From Candidatus Accumulibacter vicinus (GTDB taxonomy: Bacteria; Pseudomonadota; Gammaproteobacteria; Burkholderiales; Rhodocyclaceae): DNA of 64,000 bases. The notes below the pieces were generated by a model. That model did not search any database, was not told the DNA's origin, and saw only the letters and a program-made list of their open reading frames with translations. Where the stretch lies: the NCBI GenBank assembly GCA_002425405.1, contig DIME01000183.1, positions 1 to 64,000 of the forward strand, in the 5' to 3' direction. The position numbers were made by a program, and so were the translations under genes. This document shows positions 37,149-46,736 of the stretch, piece by piece (position 1 is the first letter of the stretch; each line of letters starts with the position of its first letter).

Positions 37149-37793
37149 TCAGTCGTTGCGGCGGCCGCCGGCGATGGCGCGCAGGAACTCGTTGCGCAAC
37201 TGCGGCGAGTGCTCGAATTCGCCGCTGAACGACTGGGTAATCACCCGCTCGTCACCACGCCGGTCTTCGCCGAGCAGCAGGCACAACTGCTCGGCTTCGA
37301 CCACGCAGGCCGCTCCGCGCGCCTGGCCGTGCTGCATCAGCGCGTCGGCAATATCGCGGGTCATCCATTCCTGATAGGTGAAGCGATGACCAATCGCATC
37401 GACCAGGCGGGCGATGCGACCGAAGCCGTGCAGGCGACCGCCGGGCAGATAGGCGACGTGCGCGACACCGCGAAAAGGCACCAGGTGGTGCGGGCAGACG
37501 CCATGTACGGCGATGCCGCGCACCACCACCAGATCGCTGCGCTGATCGGCAAAGCCATCGCCGAGCGCGGTCGCCGGGTCGAGGTCGTAACCCCCAAGCA
37601 GGCGGCGCTGCCAGAGTTCGCAGACGCGCTGCGGGGTTCGCCCGATGTGCGCGGCATCCGGCGCAATCCCGCAGGCGGCCAGCAGATCGCCGACCGCGCG
37701 CTCGAAAGCGGCCGGGTCGAAGGCATGCTGGCGTGGAATGCCGATCTCGTTTGCGGATGCGGGCGCGGGGTCGGGGTGGCTGCAGTCGGACAT
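37149..37793 (-). CDS. folE: GTP cyclohydrolase I, divergent
   Basis: 214 aa. FolE would make 7,8-dihydroneopterin triphosphate from GTP for folate or pterin synthesis. Conserved parts are GRTPQRVCELW, GIAVHGVCPHHLVPFRGVAH (zinc Cys and His ligands and one catalytic His), HGFGRIARLVDAIGHRFTYQ and DIADALMQ. In CVVEAEQLCLLLGED the position of E. coli His179 is Gln, although Cys181 is kept. The Arg of the usual CMxxRG is also not present in that place. The start is the ATG at 37793 behind AAAGGAAG; upstream sequence is not coding-like. Fold is certain; activity on GTP should be checked. Confidence 0.82.
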   Translation of the reverse strand: MSDCSHPDPAPASANEIGIPRQHAFDPAAFERAVGDLLAACGIAPDAAHIGRTPQRVCELWQRRLLGGYDLDPATALGDGFADQRSDLVVVRGIAVHGVCPHHLVPFRGVAHVAYLPGGRLHGFGRIARLVDAIGHRFTYQEWMTRDIADALMQHGQARGAACVVEAEQLCLLLGEDRRGDERVITQSFSGEFEHSPQLRNEFLRAIAGGRRND

Positions 37794-37966
37794 GGCTTGC
37801 TTCCTTTTGGCATGGCGGGCAGGGGAGATGATACACGCGTGATTTCGTTTGACGCAGCAGGCCATCCAGGCGGTTGATGAGCGATAATGCCGGGCTTGGG
37901 ATATTTTCGCGATTGCCGGTGCCGGTGCTGGCGCTGGCGTCGCTGCTTCGGTTGGGAAGGACCGGC

Positions 37967-39211
37967 ATGAAGAGCGTTGATGATTTCCGTCTGCAGTTCG
38001 GCAAGAAGGAACTGGTACCGATCGTGATCGGCGGCATGGGTGTCGATATTTCGACCGCCGAACTGGCGCTCGAGGCCGCCCGACTCGGCGGTGTCGGACA
38101 TATTTCCGATGCCATGGTCAATACCGTTGCCGATCGGCGGTTCAACGCCAAGTTCGTCAAGGACAAGCTCCGGCAGTACAAATTCAACGTCGCCAATACC
38201 GACAAATCGATGGTTCGTTTCGATCTCGGGCAGCTCGCCGAGGCCACCCAGATGCACGTCGGCAGAACCATGGAAGCCAAGCGAGGCGAGGGCCTGATCT
38301 TCGTCAACTGCATGGAGAAGCTGACCATGAACGCCCCGCGCGAGACGCTGCGCGTGCGCATGGCCGCAGCGCTCGACGCCGGCATCGACGGGATCACGCT
38401 GGCGGCCGGCCTGCATCTCGGTTCCTTTGCGCTGATCGAGGATCATCCGCGTTTCCGCGATGCCAAGCTCGGGATCATCGTTTCCTCGCTGCGCGCGTTG
38501 CAGTTGTTCCTGCGCAAGACCGCCCGCTGCCGGCGATTGCCCGACTACGTGGTGGTCGAAGGACCGCTGGCCGGAGGACACCTGGGTTTCGGCATGGACT
38601 GGGCAAATTACGATCTGGCAACGATCTTCGCCGAGATTCATCGCTATCTGCAGGCCGAGCAGCTCGATATTCCCCTGATTCCGGCGGGTGGGATCTTTAC
38701 CGGTAGCGATGCCGTGTCGTTTCTCGAAAGCGGTGCAGCCGCCGTCCAGGTGGCGACGCGCTTTACCGTGTCGAAGGAGTGCGGCTTGCCGGAGGACGTC
38801 AAACAGCGTTATTTCGAAGCCAGCGAAGATCAGATCGAGGTCAACCAGATTTCCCCGACCGGCTACCCGATGCGCATGTTGAGCAACAGTCCGGCGATTG
38901 GCGACGGAATTCGGCCCAATTGTGAGGCCTACGGCTATCTTCTCGACAGTACCGGCAATTGTTCGTACATCAGTGCGTACAACCGGGAGGTGGAAGCGAA
39001 TCCCGGCGTCAAGAAAATAACGGTCCGCGACAAGACCTGTCTGTGTACGCAAATGCGCAACTTCGATTGCTGGACCTGCGGCCACTATGCGTACCGCCTC
39101 AAAGACACCTCCAGGCGCCTGCCGGATGGCAGCTACCAGTTGCTGAGCGCGGAGCATATCTTCCGCGATTATCAGTTCAGTACCGACGGCAAGATCGCGG
39201 TGCCGGCATAG
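37967..39211 (+). CDS. Nitronate monooxygenase-like FMN protein with C-terminal Cys cluster
   Basis: 414 aa from the ATG after GGAAGG. A TIM barrel of the 2-nitropropane dioxygenase family: LVPIVIGGMGVDISTAELAL, then GLIFVNCMEKLT, VVVEGPLAGGHLGFGMDW and IPLIPAGGIFTGSDAVSFLE, followed by AAAVQVATRFTVSKECGLPE. These bind FMN phosphate. The last ~60 residues add CLCTQMRNFDCWTCGHYAYR, a Cys cluster that could bind Zn or Fe-S and is not part of the core fold. The substrate is not clear. Divergent from folE with a 173-base gap. Confidence 0.8.
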   Translation: MKSVDDFRLQFGKKELVPIVIGGMGVDISTAELALEAARLGGVGHISDAMVNTVADRRFNAKFVKDKLRQYKFNVANTDKSMVRFDLGQLAEATQMHVGRTMEAKRGEGLIFVNCMEKLTMNAPRETLRVRMAAALDAGIDGITLAAGLHLGSFALIEDHPRFRDAKLGIIVSSLRALQLFLRKTARCRRLPDYVVVEGPLAGGHLGFGMDWANYDLATIFAEIHRYLQAEQLDIPLIPAGGIFTGSDAVSFLESGAAAVQVATRFTVSKECGLPEDVKQRYFEASEDQIEVNQISPTGYPMRMLSNSPAIGDGIRPNCEAYGYLLDSTGNCSYISAYNREVEANPGVKKITVRDKTCLCTQMRNFDCWTCGHYAYRLKDTSRRLPDGSYQLLSAEHIFRDYQFSTDGKIAVPA

Positions 39212-39260
39212 TGCGCGTGCCGCCGGGCGTTGTTGCCACCGCAGGGCAGGGTTCTGGCCG

Positions 39261-40112
39261 ATGCTGAGCTATCGTCACGCCTTTCATGCCGGCAACCACG
39301 CCGATGTCCTCAAACACCTGGTGCTGGTGCAACTGACGCGCTACCTCGGCCAGAAGGACAGCGCTTTCTGGTACGTCGATACGCACGCCGGGGCGGGGGC
39401 TTATGCGCTCGATTCCGGGCATGCAGCCAAGCTTGCCGAGTACCGGGACGGCATTGGACGGTTATGGGGGAGGCAGGATCTGCCGTCGGCCCTGCAGGAC
39501 TATCTCGGCCTGGTGCGCGCAGCCAATCCCGATGGTCGTCTGAAGATCTACCCCGGTTCGCCTTCCCTGGCGATGGCGACGATGCGGACACAGGACCGCC
39601 TACGGTTTTTCGAGCTGCACAGCCGCGATGTCATGCGTCTGCGAGACCATTTCGCGGCCTGCGGCAAACGCGTGATCGTTGAGGAGAGCGACGGATTCGC
39701 GGCCCTCAAGGCCTTGTTGCCGCCGCCGCCGCGGCGAGCAGTGGTCCTCATCGACCCGCCGTACGAGGAGCGGCGCGATTACGATCGGGTGGTGCATTCG
39801 CTCAGGGAGTGCCTGTCGCGCTTTCCTGGCGGCACCTATCTGCTGTGGTATCCCCAACTGACCCGGCTCGAAGCGCACCATTTGCCGCCGCGCCTGAAGC
39901 ACCTGCCGGCAAGCCGCTGGCTGCAGGTTACGCTACGCGTCAGAACGCCAGCCAGCGACGGTTTCGGGATGCACGGCAGTGGCCTGTTCGTGATCAATCC
40001 ACCCTGGACCCTGGAAGCGACCTTGCAGGCAGTGATGCCCTGTCTGGTCGAGCGACTCGGGCAGGATGCAGGCGCGGGTTACACGCTTGAAAGTCAGGAT
40101 TCCGCCCGCTAG
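39261..40112 (+). CDS. rlmJ: 23S rRNA (adenine2030-N6)-methyltransferase
   Basis: 283 aa, typical RlmJ length. The N-terminus MLSYRHAFHAGNHADVLKHL is diagnostic of the family. SAM-binding strands are WYVDTHAGAGAY and VIVEESDGFAAL, and the catalytic VVLIDPPYEERRDY carries the DPPY motif of N6-adenine methyltransferases. It modifies A2030 of 23S rRNA. It lies downstream of the nitronate-monooxygenase-like gene with a 49-base gap, so read-through is possible. Confidence 0.93.
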   Translation: MLSYRHAFHAGNHADVLKHLVLVQLTRYLGQKDSAFWYVDTHAGAGAYALDSGHAAKLAEYRDGIGRLWGRQDLPSALQDYLGLVRAANPDGRLKIYPGSPSLAMATMRTQDRLRFFELHSRDVMRLRDHFAACGKRVIVEESDGFAALKALLPPPPRRAVVLIDPPYEERRDYDRVVHSLRECLSRFPGGTYLLWYPQLTRLEAHHLPPRLKHLPASRWLQVTLRVRTPASDGFGMHGSGLFVINPPWTLEATLQAVMPCLVERLGQDAGAGYTLESQDSAR

Positions 40113-40240
40113 GGATGGCGAGCATGGGACTCAAACTGCCAGGCTTCATCGCGCTCCCCGGCCGCTGTCGTGGCCGCGCAGGGCAAGGGTGTCGGCTTGC
40201 TTGGGCGCCATCGACAGCAGGTGCGGCGGCATCACCAGTG

Positions 40241-40246
40241 TACAAT
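40241..40246 (+). promoter_or_regulatory. -10 box for the DUF3313 lipoprotein gene
   Basis: TACAAT preceded by TG, in a gene-free gap. Transcription from about 40253 would leave only 8 bases before the ATG at 40261 but 20 before the ATG at 40273, which favours the latter start. No matching -35 box is evident. Confidence 0.45.
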
Positions 40247-40272
40247 GGCCGCTTTGAACCATGGGAGAAGCG

Positions 40273-41118
40273 ATGATGACTGCGACAAAGGGACTTTCCG
40301 ATCCGGCCACGGGTCAACCGGCCGTATCCACCAGACCCCGTCGGCTGGCCCACCAGGCCACGCTCATCGGCGGCATTGCCGGCACCCTGCTGCTCGGCGG
40401 CTGTGCCGAATTGACGGGCCCATCGGGCGACGTGACGGTCAGTGATCCGACACGGATCACGCGCAGCGGCTTTCTCAGTGACTACCCGCGTCTGAAGAAA
40501 GCGCCCGGTAGCGACGGCGCGCTGTGCTGGCGGAACCCCGATGTCGACCTCAAACGCTACGACAAGGTGCTGATCACCCGCATTCTGGTCAGCCTCAAGG
40601 CGGATCAGCAGGAGGCGGTCGACCCGACCGACCTCAAGGCACTGGTCGATTATTTCCACAATGCCCTGAACAAGTCCCTGAAACCGCAGATGCAGATCGT
40701 CACGCAACCCGGGCCGGGGGTCCTGGTGTTGCGGATCGAGCTCACCAACCTGGTGCCGACGCAGGTCAGCCGGAGTCTGGCAGGCACCGCGATCCCCTAC
40801 GGCTTCGTCGCCGAAGCTGCTTCCGGTCCGGCATCGGGGAGACCTGCGGGTTCGACGCCTTATCTTGGCGAGACCGGCATCGAAATGCAGTTTCTCGACG
40901 GCGCCAGCAACGTCGTTCTTGGCGAGTGCGCCGATGCGCAGATCGGCCGCAAGTACGCCGCCGACATTGATGCCGGCGCGGCCGCTGCCACCAATACCTG
41001 GATCAAGGGTTACATGAGCTCGTTCCAGAGCTGGTCGTACGCGCGCGACGCTTTCGACAAATGGTCGTTGCAGATCGCCGATCGATTGGCCGTGCTGCGC
41101 GGGGTGAAACCCCGGTAG
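40273..41118 (+). CDS. DUF3313 outer-membrane lipoprotein
   Basis: 281 aa from ATG 40273, preceded by GGGAGA. A signal peptide ends in the lipobox LLLGGC followed by AE, so lipidation and outer-membrane sorting are expected. The mature part (FLSDYPRLKKAPGSDGALCW, then YDKVLITRILVSL, GVLVLRIELTNLVPTQ and GETGIEMQFLDGAS) matches DUF3313, an envelope family of unknown function. The end of the protein has an amphipathic region with AFDKWSLQIADRL. It converges on chrA. Confidence 0.85.
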   Translation: MMTATKGLSDPATGQPAVSTRPRRLAHQATLIGGIAGTLLLGGCAELTGPSGDVTVSDPTRITRSGFLSDYPRLKKAPGSDGALCWRNPDVDLKRYDKVLITRILVSLKADQQEAVDPTDLKALVDYFHNALNKSLKPQMQIVTQPGPGVLVLRIELTNLVPTQVSRSLAGTAIPYGFVAEAASGPASGRPAGSTPYLGETGIEMQFLDGASNVVLGECADAQIGRKYAADIDAGAAAATNTWIKGYMSSFQSWSYARDAFDKWSLQIADRLAVLRGVKPR

Positions 41119-41128
41119 CCCGTTCGGG

Positions 41129-42481
41129 TCAGGACAGCATGAGCATTTCAACCAGCAGGCCGACGACGGCGCAGGCCGCGATGACGACAATGACATTCTG
41201 CCGGTAGCAAAACAGCGCGACCGCGGCACCGAGAGCGATCAGCGCGGAGATCCAGTCGAAGCTGCCGGCGAAACCTCGCGGCCAGAGGACATGGTAGCCG
41301 AAGAACAGCGCCAGATTGAGGATCACGCCGACCACCGCCGCGGTGATGGCGGTCAGCGGTGCGGTGAATTTCAACTGGTTGTGGGTGGTCTCGACCAGCG
41401 GTCCGCCGAGCAGGATAAAAACGAACGACGGCAGAAAGGTGAACCAGGTCACCAGCGAGGCAGCGACTGCGCCGGCAAGGAACAGGCTGTCCGGGCCGAA
41501 AACGGCCTTGAGGTAGCCACCGACGAAGCCGACAAAAGCGACCACCATGATCAGCGGCCCGGGCGTGGTTTCTCCGAGCGCGAGGCCGTCGATCATCTGG
41601 GTCGCAGTCAGCCAGCCGTAGTGTTCGACGGCCCCCTGGTAGACGTAGGGGAGAACGGCATAGGCGCCGCCGAAGGTCAGCAGCGCGGCCTTGGTGAAAA
41701 ACCAGCTCATCTGCGTCAGCGTGTGCTGCCAACCATAGGTCGCAGTCAGCAGGCCCATCGGGATGGCCCACAGAAGAGCCGCGACGATGAGCACCCTGAT
41801 CAGTCTGTACCATCCGAAGCGGGCATGCTCGGGAGTTGGCGTGTCGTCGTCGATCAAGGCCGGACCGAACACGGCTTCGACCGGGCCGTGGCCGCCGCCA
41901 AGCTGGAATTTCTCGGGGGCGACATGTCCGCCGATGTAGCCGAGCAGTGCGGCTACCGCGACGATGACGGGAAACGGCGCGGCGAGCGCGAAGATGGCGA
42001 CGAAGGAAGCCGCCGCGATCGCCCAGAGGAACGGGTTCCTCAGGGCACGCAATCCGATCCGGTACGCCGCCTGGACGACAATGGCGGTGACTGCCGGCTT
42101 GATCCCGTAAAACAGACCAGCCACCAACGGCGTCTCGCCGAAGGCGATATAGACCCAGGACAGACCGATCAGAAGCAGCAGCGAGGGCAGCACGAACAGG
42201 GTTCCGGCGACCATGCCGCCACGCGTGCGATGCATCAGCCAGCCGATGTAGGTGGCCAGTTGCTGGGCTTCGGGACCGGGGAGCAGCATGCAGTAGTTGA
42301 GTGCGTGCAGAAAGCGACGCTCGGAAATCCAGCGACGGCGTTCCACCAGTTCCGCGTGCATCATCGAAATCTGTCCTGCCGGGCCGCCGAAACTGATGCA
42401 TCCGAGCTTGAGCCAGAAGGCAAACGCCTGCCAGAAGCTGACTGAGGGGGGGGCTGCAGGGTTCGCGAGGCCGTGGTTCAT
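41129..42481 (-). CDS. chrA: Chromate transporter ChrA
   Basis: 450 aa, two CHR domains: LGCISFGGPAGQISMMHAEL with LLPGPEAQQLATYIGW in the first, TFGGAYAVLPYVYQGAVEHY with LGETTPGPLIMVVAFVGFVG in the second. About ten membrane helices. ChrA exports chromate and can give chromate tolerance; some homologues move sulfate. ATG 42481 overlaps the stop of the SNF2 gene as ATGA, so the two are read from one message although their functions seem unrelated. Confidence 0.9.
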   Translation of the reverse strand: MNHGLANPAAPPSVSFWQAFAFWLKLGCISFGGPAGQISMMHAELVERRRWISERRFLHALNYCMLLPGPEAQQLATYIGWLMHRTRGGMVAGTLFVLPSLLLLIGLSWVYIAFGETPLVAGLFYGIKPAVTAIVVQAAYRIGLRALRNPFLWAIAAASFVAIFALAAPFPVIVAVAALLGYIGGHVAPEKFQLGGGHGPVEAVFGPALIDDDTPTPEHARFGWYRLIRVLIVAALLWAIPMGLLTATYGWQHTLTQMSWFFTKAALLTFGGAYAVLPYVYQGAVEHYGWLTATQMIDGLALGETTPGPLIMVVAFVGFVGGYLKAVFGPDSLFLAGAVAASLVTWFTFLPSFVFILLGGPLVETTHNQLKFTAPLTAITAAVVGVILNLALFFGYHVLWPRGFAGSFDWISALIALGAAVALFCYRQNVIVVIAACAVVGLLVEMLMLS

Positions 42482-45400
42482 GTCATTTCCCCCCGAATCA
42501 GCGCCACCAGATCTTCGGTCGATGGCAAGGCACTGGCTTCGCCTTCGGCAAGAATGCTCTCGGCGAGCGCGCGTTTTTCATGGTGCAGGTCGACGATGCG
42601 TTCCTCGACGGTGCCCCTGGTGACCAACCGGTAAACGGTGACCGGTCTGGGCTGTCCGATGCGGTGCGCACGTCCCGTCGCCTGATCCTCGGCCGCCGGG
42701 TTCCACCACGGGTCGGTGATCACCACGTAGTCGGCGGCGGTGAGGTTGAGGCCGAAGCCGCCGGCCTTGAGACTGATCAGGAAGAGGTCGCCTTCGCCGG
42801 CCTGGAATGCGGCGACCCGGCGCGTTCGCTCGGCGGCGGGAGTGGCACCGTCGAGGTACTGATAGCGGATTCCGGCTGCGTCGAGCGGTTCGCGGAGGAT
42901 GGTCAGGAAATCGACGAACTGGCTGAAGACCAGCGCCTTGTGGCCGTTGGCAATGAGCTCGCTGGCCAGTTCGCCAAAGGCCTGCACCTTGGCACCGCTG
43001 ATCCCGAACTCCGGGCTGCACAGGCGCGGGTCGCAGGCGGCGCGCCGCAGGCGCGTCAGCTGCGCGAGGATGTTGAAGCGGGATTGAGTTTCCGGCGTGC
43101 TGTCGAGCGTGCTGCTGATCTCGTTTGCGGCTTCGCGGCGCAGGGCTTCGTAATGCGCAGCTTCGGCACTCTCCGGGCTGACCGTCAGGATCAGCTCGAT
43201 GCGTGGCGGCAGTTCCTGCAACACTTCCGCTTTGCTTCGTCGCAGCACGAAGGGACCGATCAGGCGCTTGAGGACATGCTGGGCGTCGCGGTCGCGGTTG
43301 CGTTCGATCGGACCCGCGAAGCGCTCGTTGAAGCGGTTGACGGTGCCGAGCAGGCCGGGATTGGCAAAACGCATGATCGACCACAGGTCGGCGAGGCGGT
43401 TTTCCACCGGCGTTCCGGTCAGCGCCAGGCGAAAATCGGCCTTGAGCTCGAACACCGCCTGCGAGCGCTTGGCGGCTGCATTCTTGATCGCCTGTGCTTC
43501 GTCGGCGATCAGCGTGTGCCAGTTGCGCCCGGTGAAGCGTTCCTGCGCGAGTTGCAGCAGCGTGTAGGAGACGATCAGCAGATCCTGCGGCCCGGCCTGG
43601 CTGACCAGTTCCTCGCGTTCGCTGTCACCGGCGTCGCTGTAGATGCGGGCGTTGAGCGTCGGTGCAAAACGACGTGTTTCGGCGAACCAGTTGCCGCATA
43701 CCGAGGTCGGTGCGATGACCAGCGCCGGCCCGCTGGCGGCGCGCTCGAGCAGCACGGCGAGTGCCTGCAGCGTTTTGCCCAGGCCCATGTCGTCGGCCAG
43801 ACAACCGCCCATGCTGGCGGTCGCCAGACGCATTGCCCACTGGTAGCCGTCTTCCTGATAGGGCCGCAGCCTGACCTGCAGCAGGCTCGGCAGTTTCGGT
43901 TCGGTGGACTGGGCGCTGCGCAAGCGCTCGAGGGCCTCGCGAAAATCCTTGCCGGCGTCGAGCCGGGTGCCATCAAGAATCTCGTCGAGCCAGGCGGCGG
44001 CGATCGTGGGTGCCTTGCTCCCCTGCTTGTCGGTTTCGATAACCGCTGCGAGTTCGCTGAGCTTTTGTTTGAGTGAGCGCGTCAAGGCTGCATAAACACC
44101 GTCACCCATCGGGATGAAGCGGGATTTTTCGCGTGCCGCCGTCAGCAGGGTTTCGAGCTGCAGTACCAGGCCCTCGTCGAGCGTCACCTGCCCGGAGAGG
44201 CGGAACCAGTCGTGCTCGCGGCTGACGCTGACACCGAGCTGCCGCGTATCGACGCTGACGACGCGAACGGCCTTGCCCTTGGGCCATTCAACCGCGGCAA
44301 TCGCGGCCAGCGTCGGCAGCGTTTCGACCGCCCCGAGTGCCTGCTCGGGGTCTTCGATCAGCCACTCGCTGACGCCGTCGCTGCCGTCGAGGAAGGGCAG
44401 GGCGTCGAGTACCGCTTCGAGATGCTGGCGCTCGCTCTGGAGGTTGCGTTCGGTGCCGACGCTTTCGCCTCCGAGCACGCTCATCAGGCGGAGTCGGCCG
44501 CTGCCTGCCGGCAGGCGCGGGCCGTCGGGCCCCAGCGGTGTCACTACCAGGCGCAGCGCCAGGTGCTCGCCGACCGGCGAGAGTTCGGCACGCAGGCGTG
44601 AATCGCTGGCGACCTGTCGGGAAGCCTGTGCCGAGTCGGCGTGTACCTGGAAACGTCCGGACAGCGCACGCAAGGTCTTTTCGACTTCGGCCTGCGCTCC
44701 CGGCGCATTGGCGGGAATGGCTACGCGCCTCGAGATGAGCTGCGCAGCCTGCTGCTGCGCCGTCGAAAAACGCACCAGCCGGAGACGCTGCGGGCCGTCC
44801 TGGACGAGCGTGAGCAGGCGCAGCGCTTCGTTCTCGCGACGCATCTCAGCGTCTTCGACATAGAGGTACGCGCTTTCGACGACGGGTCGCAACGGTGGCT
44901 CGATGCGCATCACGAAATGTTCGCCCTGACGGACCAGTTCCAGCTCCGGCTGCGTTTCGCTGAGTTCGACGAATTGTTCCGGCGCGTTTGCCAGGACGAT
45001 GCACGGATGGCCCACCAGGGCGACGATCGCCGTTGGCAGGTCGATGCGATAGCGGTTGCTGTAACCGCGCTCGGGGCGCAGCGCGCGCGCCACCTTGGCA
45101 TCCCACGCCGGCAGATGTTCGTTGCCGAAGATTTTCACGAGGCTCAGCACGCGGGGTCGGCCCCAGCCGCGCTGAACGCGCTTCTGTTCGAGCGGTTTGA
45201 TGCCGAGCAACTGGCCCTCCTTGCCGATCTCGATGGCCCAGAGCAGGCGTGTCGTTTCGCTGCCGGCGTCGGCAGCAGTCTGCTCGCCGCCGAGTGATTG
45301 CAGGGCGTCGAGAATCACGCGCCATTGCTCGCCAGCCGCGGCGACAAAATAGCCGGTCGGTGGATCGCGTCCGGAAAGCAGCTCTTCGGCGCCACGCAGC

Positions 45401-46695
45401 ATGTGGCTTGGCAACTTCAGATGAGCGTTCAGCAGTTTTCGCCGCAGGGCCATGATCGTCTCATGCCAGCCGCTGGCCGTATGCCGTGTAATCTGCCTAC
45501 CTGGCGCAGTGATCGTCTCGCTACCCAGCCAGGCCGAGAGCAGAATGGCCCAGAACGAATCCAGTTCCCAGCACTGTTCCTGGTTTCGGACCGGCTGGAA
45601 AGCGGCATGGATGATCGGCGTCTTGCCGAGACGAACGTCGATGGCATGGACCCAGCGCCCCCATTTGCTGAATACACTCGGATCGCGCTGGCCGGCTTCG
45701 CCGATGCAGAACTTGCGCGCCAGTTCCAGATGCTTCGGGGTCGACTGGGCGAGCAATGCGAGTGGGTAGAGCCAGCCAATACTTTCGGGCAGCAGGTGTT
45801 TGCTGCCGCCGATTTCGCCCTTGCGCTGCTTCAGTGCTGCCTCGAAGGCGGCCTGCCCGGCTGCCCACTGGCTATCGACGACCAGGGCTGCGGCCCGGAT
45901 CGCGGCAGCGAGGCCGTTATCGAGCCCCTGCAGCGTTTCCTGCAACAGTTCAGCGTCACTGCGTTGCAATGCCAGCTCGGCAAGCGCCGAACGCAGATCG
46001 TCGGACACCTGGTCGGGGCGCCGCCTGAGCTGGTCAAGAGCCCACTCCGCGATCGGGTTGAAATCCGGCGCCCAGTTCAAGCATATCGATGCCACGCCCA
46101 GGCAGGCGAGCCGCGAGCGTTCGACCGGATCGATGGACTCGAAACTGGGGCCGTCGAAGCCGAGCAGGAGGGCCTGCGTGAGGATGAAGTTCCAGTCCAT
46201 CGAACGTGCGACCCGTTGCCGGATCGCTGAGAGCTCTTCGCTCGGTGTGCCGGAAAAGAACTTGGCGCGCACATAGGCAATGGTCGCCGGAAGACTGCTG
46301 CTCGGCCAGTAGTAGCCGAAGCGCGTGAGGTCGAAACCATCGAGTTTGGCGATCAGACCCGGCAGGCAGTTTCCTGGCCGGGTCTCGAGCAACTGCCGGT
46401 AGAGCGGCGCACGCAAAGCGTCCACGAGTTGAAAGGCGGTGGGGTGGCGCGCCGCATCGTCGAGCAGCAGTTTCTTGTCCTTGAGTTCTTGGACCGCGTT
46501 CTTTACATCGTTGAAGGTGAACGCTCTTCCGGTGCTGGTGGTCAGACCACTCAAACCGAGCAGGTGGTGTACGTCGGTCTGCGTACGGGCGGTCCACAAC
46601 AGTGCGCAGGCCAGGGCTGCCTTGTGCGTGTCGGGAGTCAGTCCATGCTTGTCGAGTCGCTCGATGGCGGTGTTGTTCAAGGCGTTCTTGAGCAT
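42478..46695 (-). CDS. SNF2-family helicase
   Basis: 1405 aa. The C-terminal ~490 residues hold a full Swi2/Snf2 ATPase: motif I DDMGLGKTLQALAVLLERAA near residue 965, motif II LIADEAQAIKN near 1066, motif III LTGTPVENRLADLWS, then KALVFSQFVDFL, SLKAGGFGLNLTAADYV and the arginine-finger motif ATGRAHRIGQ. The N-terminal ~900 residues are helical and unassigned, with no SWIM zinc motif seen. Bacterial members remodel nucleoprotein complexes, including RNA polymerase (RapA/HepA), and some belong to defence loci. No nuclease or methylase neighbour is present, so a general DNA-maintenance role is more likely. Confidence 0.88.
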   Translation of the reverse strand: MLKNALNNTAIERLDKHGLTPDTHKAALACALLWTARTQTDVHHLLGLSGLTTSTGRAFTFNDVKNAVQELKDKKLLLDDAARHPTAFQLVDALRAPLYRQLLETRPGNCLPGLIAKLDGFDLTRFGYYWPSSSLPATIAYVRAKFFSGTPSEELSAIRQRVARSMDWNFILTQALLLGFDGPSFESIDPVERSRLACLGVASICLNWAPDFNPIAEWALDQLRRRPDQVSDDLRSALAELALQRSDAELLQETLQGLDNGLAAAIRAAALVVDSQWAAGQAAFEAALKQRKGEIGGSKHLLPESIGWLYPLALLAQSTPKHLELARKFCIGEAGQRDPSVFSKWGRWVHAIDVRLGKTPIIHAAFQPVRNQEQCWELDSFWAILLSAWLGSETITAPGRQITRHTASGWHETIMALRRKLLNAHLKLPSHMLRGAEELLSGRDPPTGYFVAAAGEQWRVILDALQSLGGEQTAADAGSETTRLLWAIEIGKEGQLLGIKPLEQKRVQRGWGRPRVLSLVKIFGNEHLPAWDAKVARALRPERGYSNRYRIDLPTAIVALVGHPCIVLANAPEQFVELSETQPELELVRQGEHFVMRIEPPLRPVVESAYLYVEDAEMRRENEALRLLTLVQDGPQRLRLVRFSTAQQQAAQLISRRVAIPANAPGAQAEVEKTLRALSGRFQVHADSAQASRQVASDSRLRAELSPVGEHLALRLVVTPLGPDGPRLPAGSGRLRLMSVLGGESVGTERNLQSERQHLEAVLDALPFLDGSDGVSEWLIEDPEQALGAVETLPTLAAIAAVEWPKGKAVRVVSVDTRQLGVSVSREHDWFRLSGQVTLDEGLVLQLETLLTAAREKSRFIPMGDGVYAALTRSLKQKLSELAAVIETDKQGSKAPTIAAAWLDEILDGTRLDAGKDFREALERLRSAQSTEPKLPSLLQVRLRPYQEDGYQWAMRLATASMGGCLADDMGLGKTLQALAVLLERAASGPALVIAPTSVCGNWFAETRRFAPTLNARIYSDAGDSEREELVSQAGPQDLLIVSYTLLQLAQERFTGRNWHTLIADEAQAIKNAAAKRSQAVFELKADFRLALTGTPVENRLADLWSIMRFANPGLLGTVNRFNERFAGPIERNRDRDAQHVLKRLIGPFVLRRSKAEVLQELPPRIELILTVSPESAEAAHYEALRREAANEISSTLDSTPETQSRFNILAQLTRLRRAACDPRLCSPEFGISGAKVQAFGELASELIANGHKALVFSQFVDFLTILREPLDAAGIRYQYLDGATPAAERTRRVAAFQAGEGDLFLISLKAGGFGLNLTAADYVVITDPWWNPAAEDQATGRAHRIGQPRPVTVYRLVTRGTVEERIVDLHHEKRALAESILAEGEASALPSTEDLVALIRGEMT

Positions 46696-46736
46696 GGCGG
46701 CAGCTTCGGAAAGGGGAGGATAGGTTTGTGAATGAA

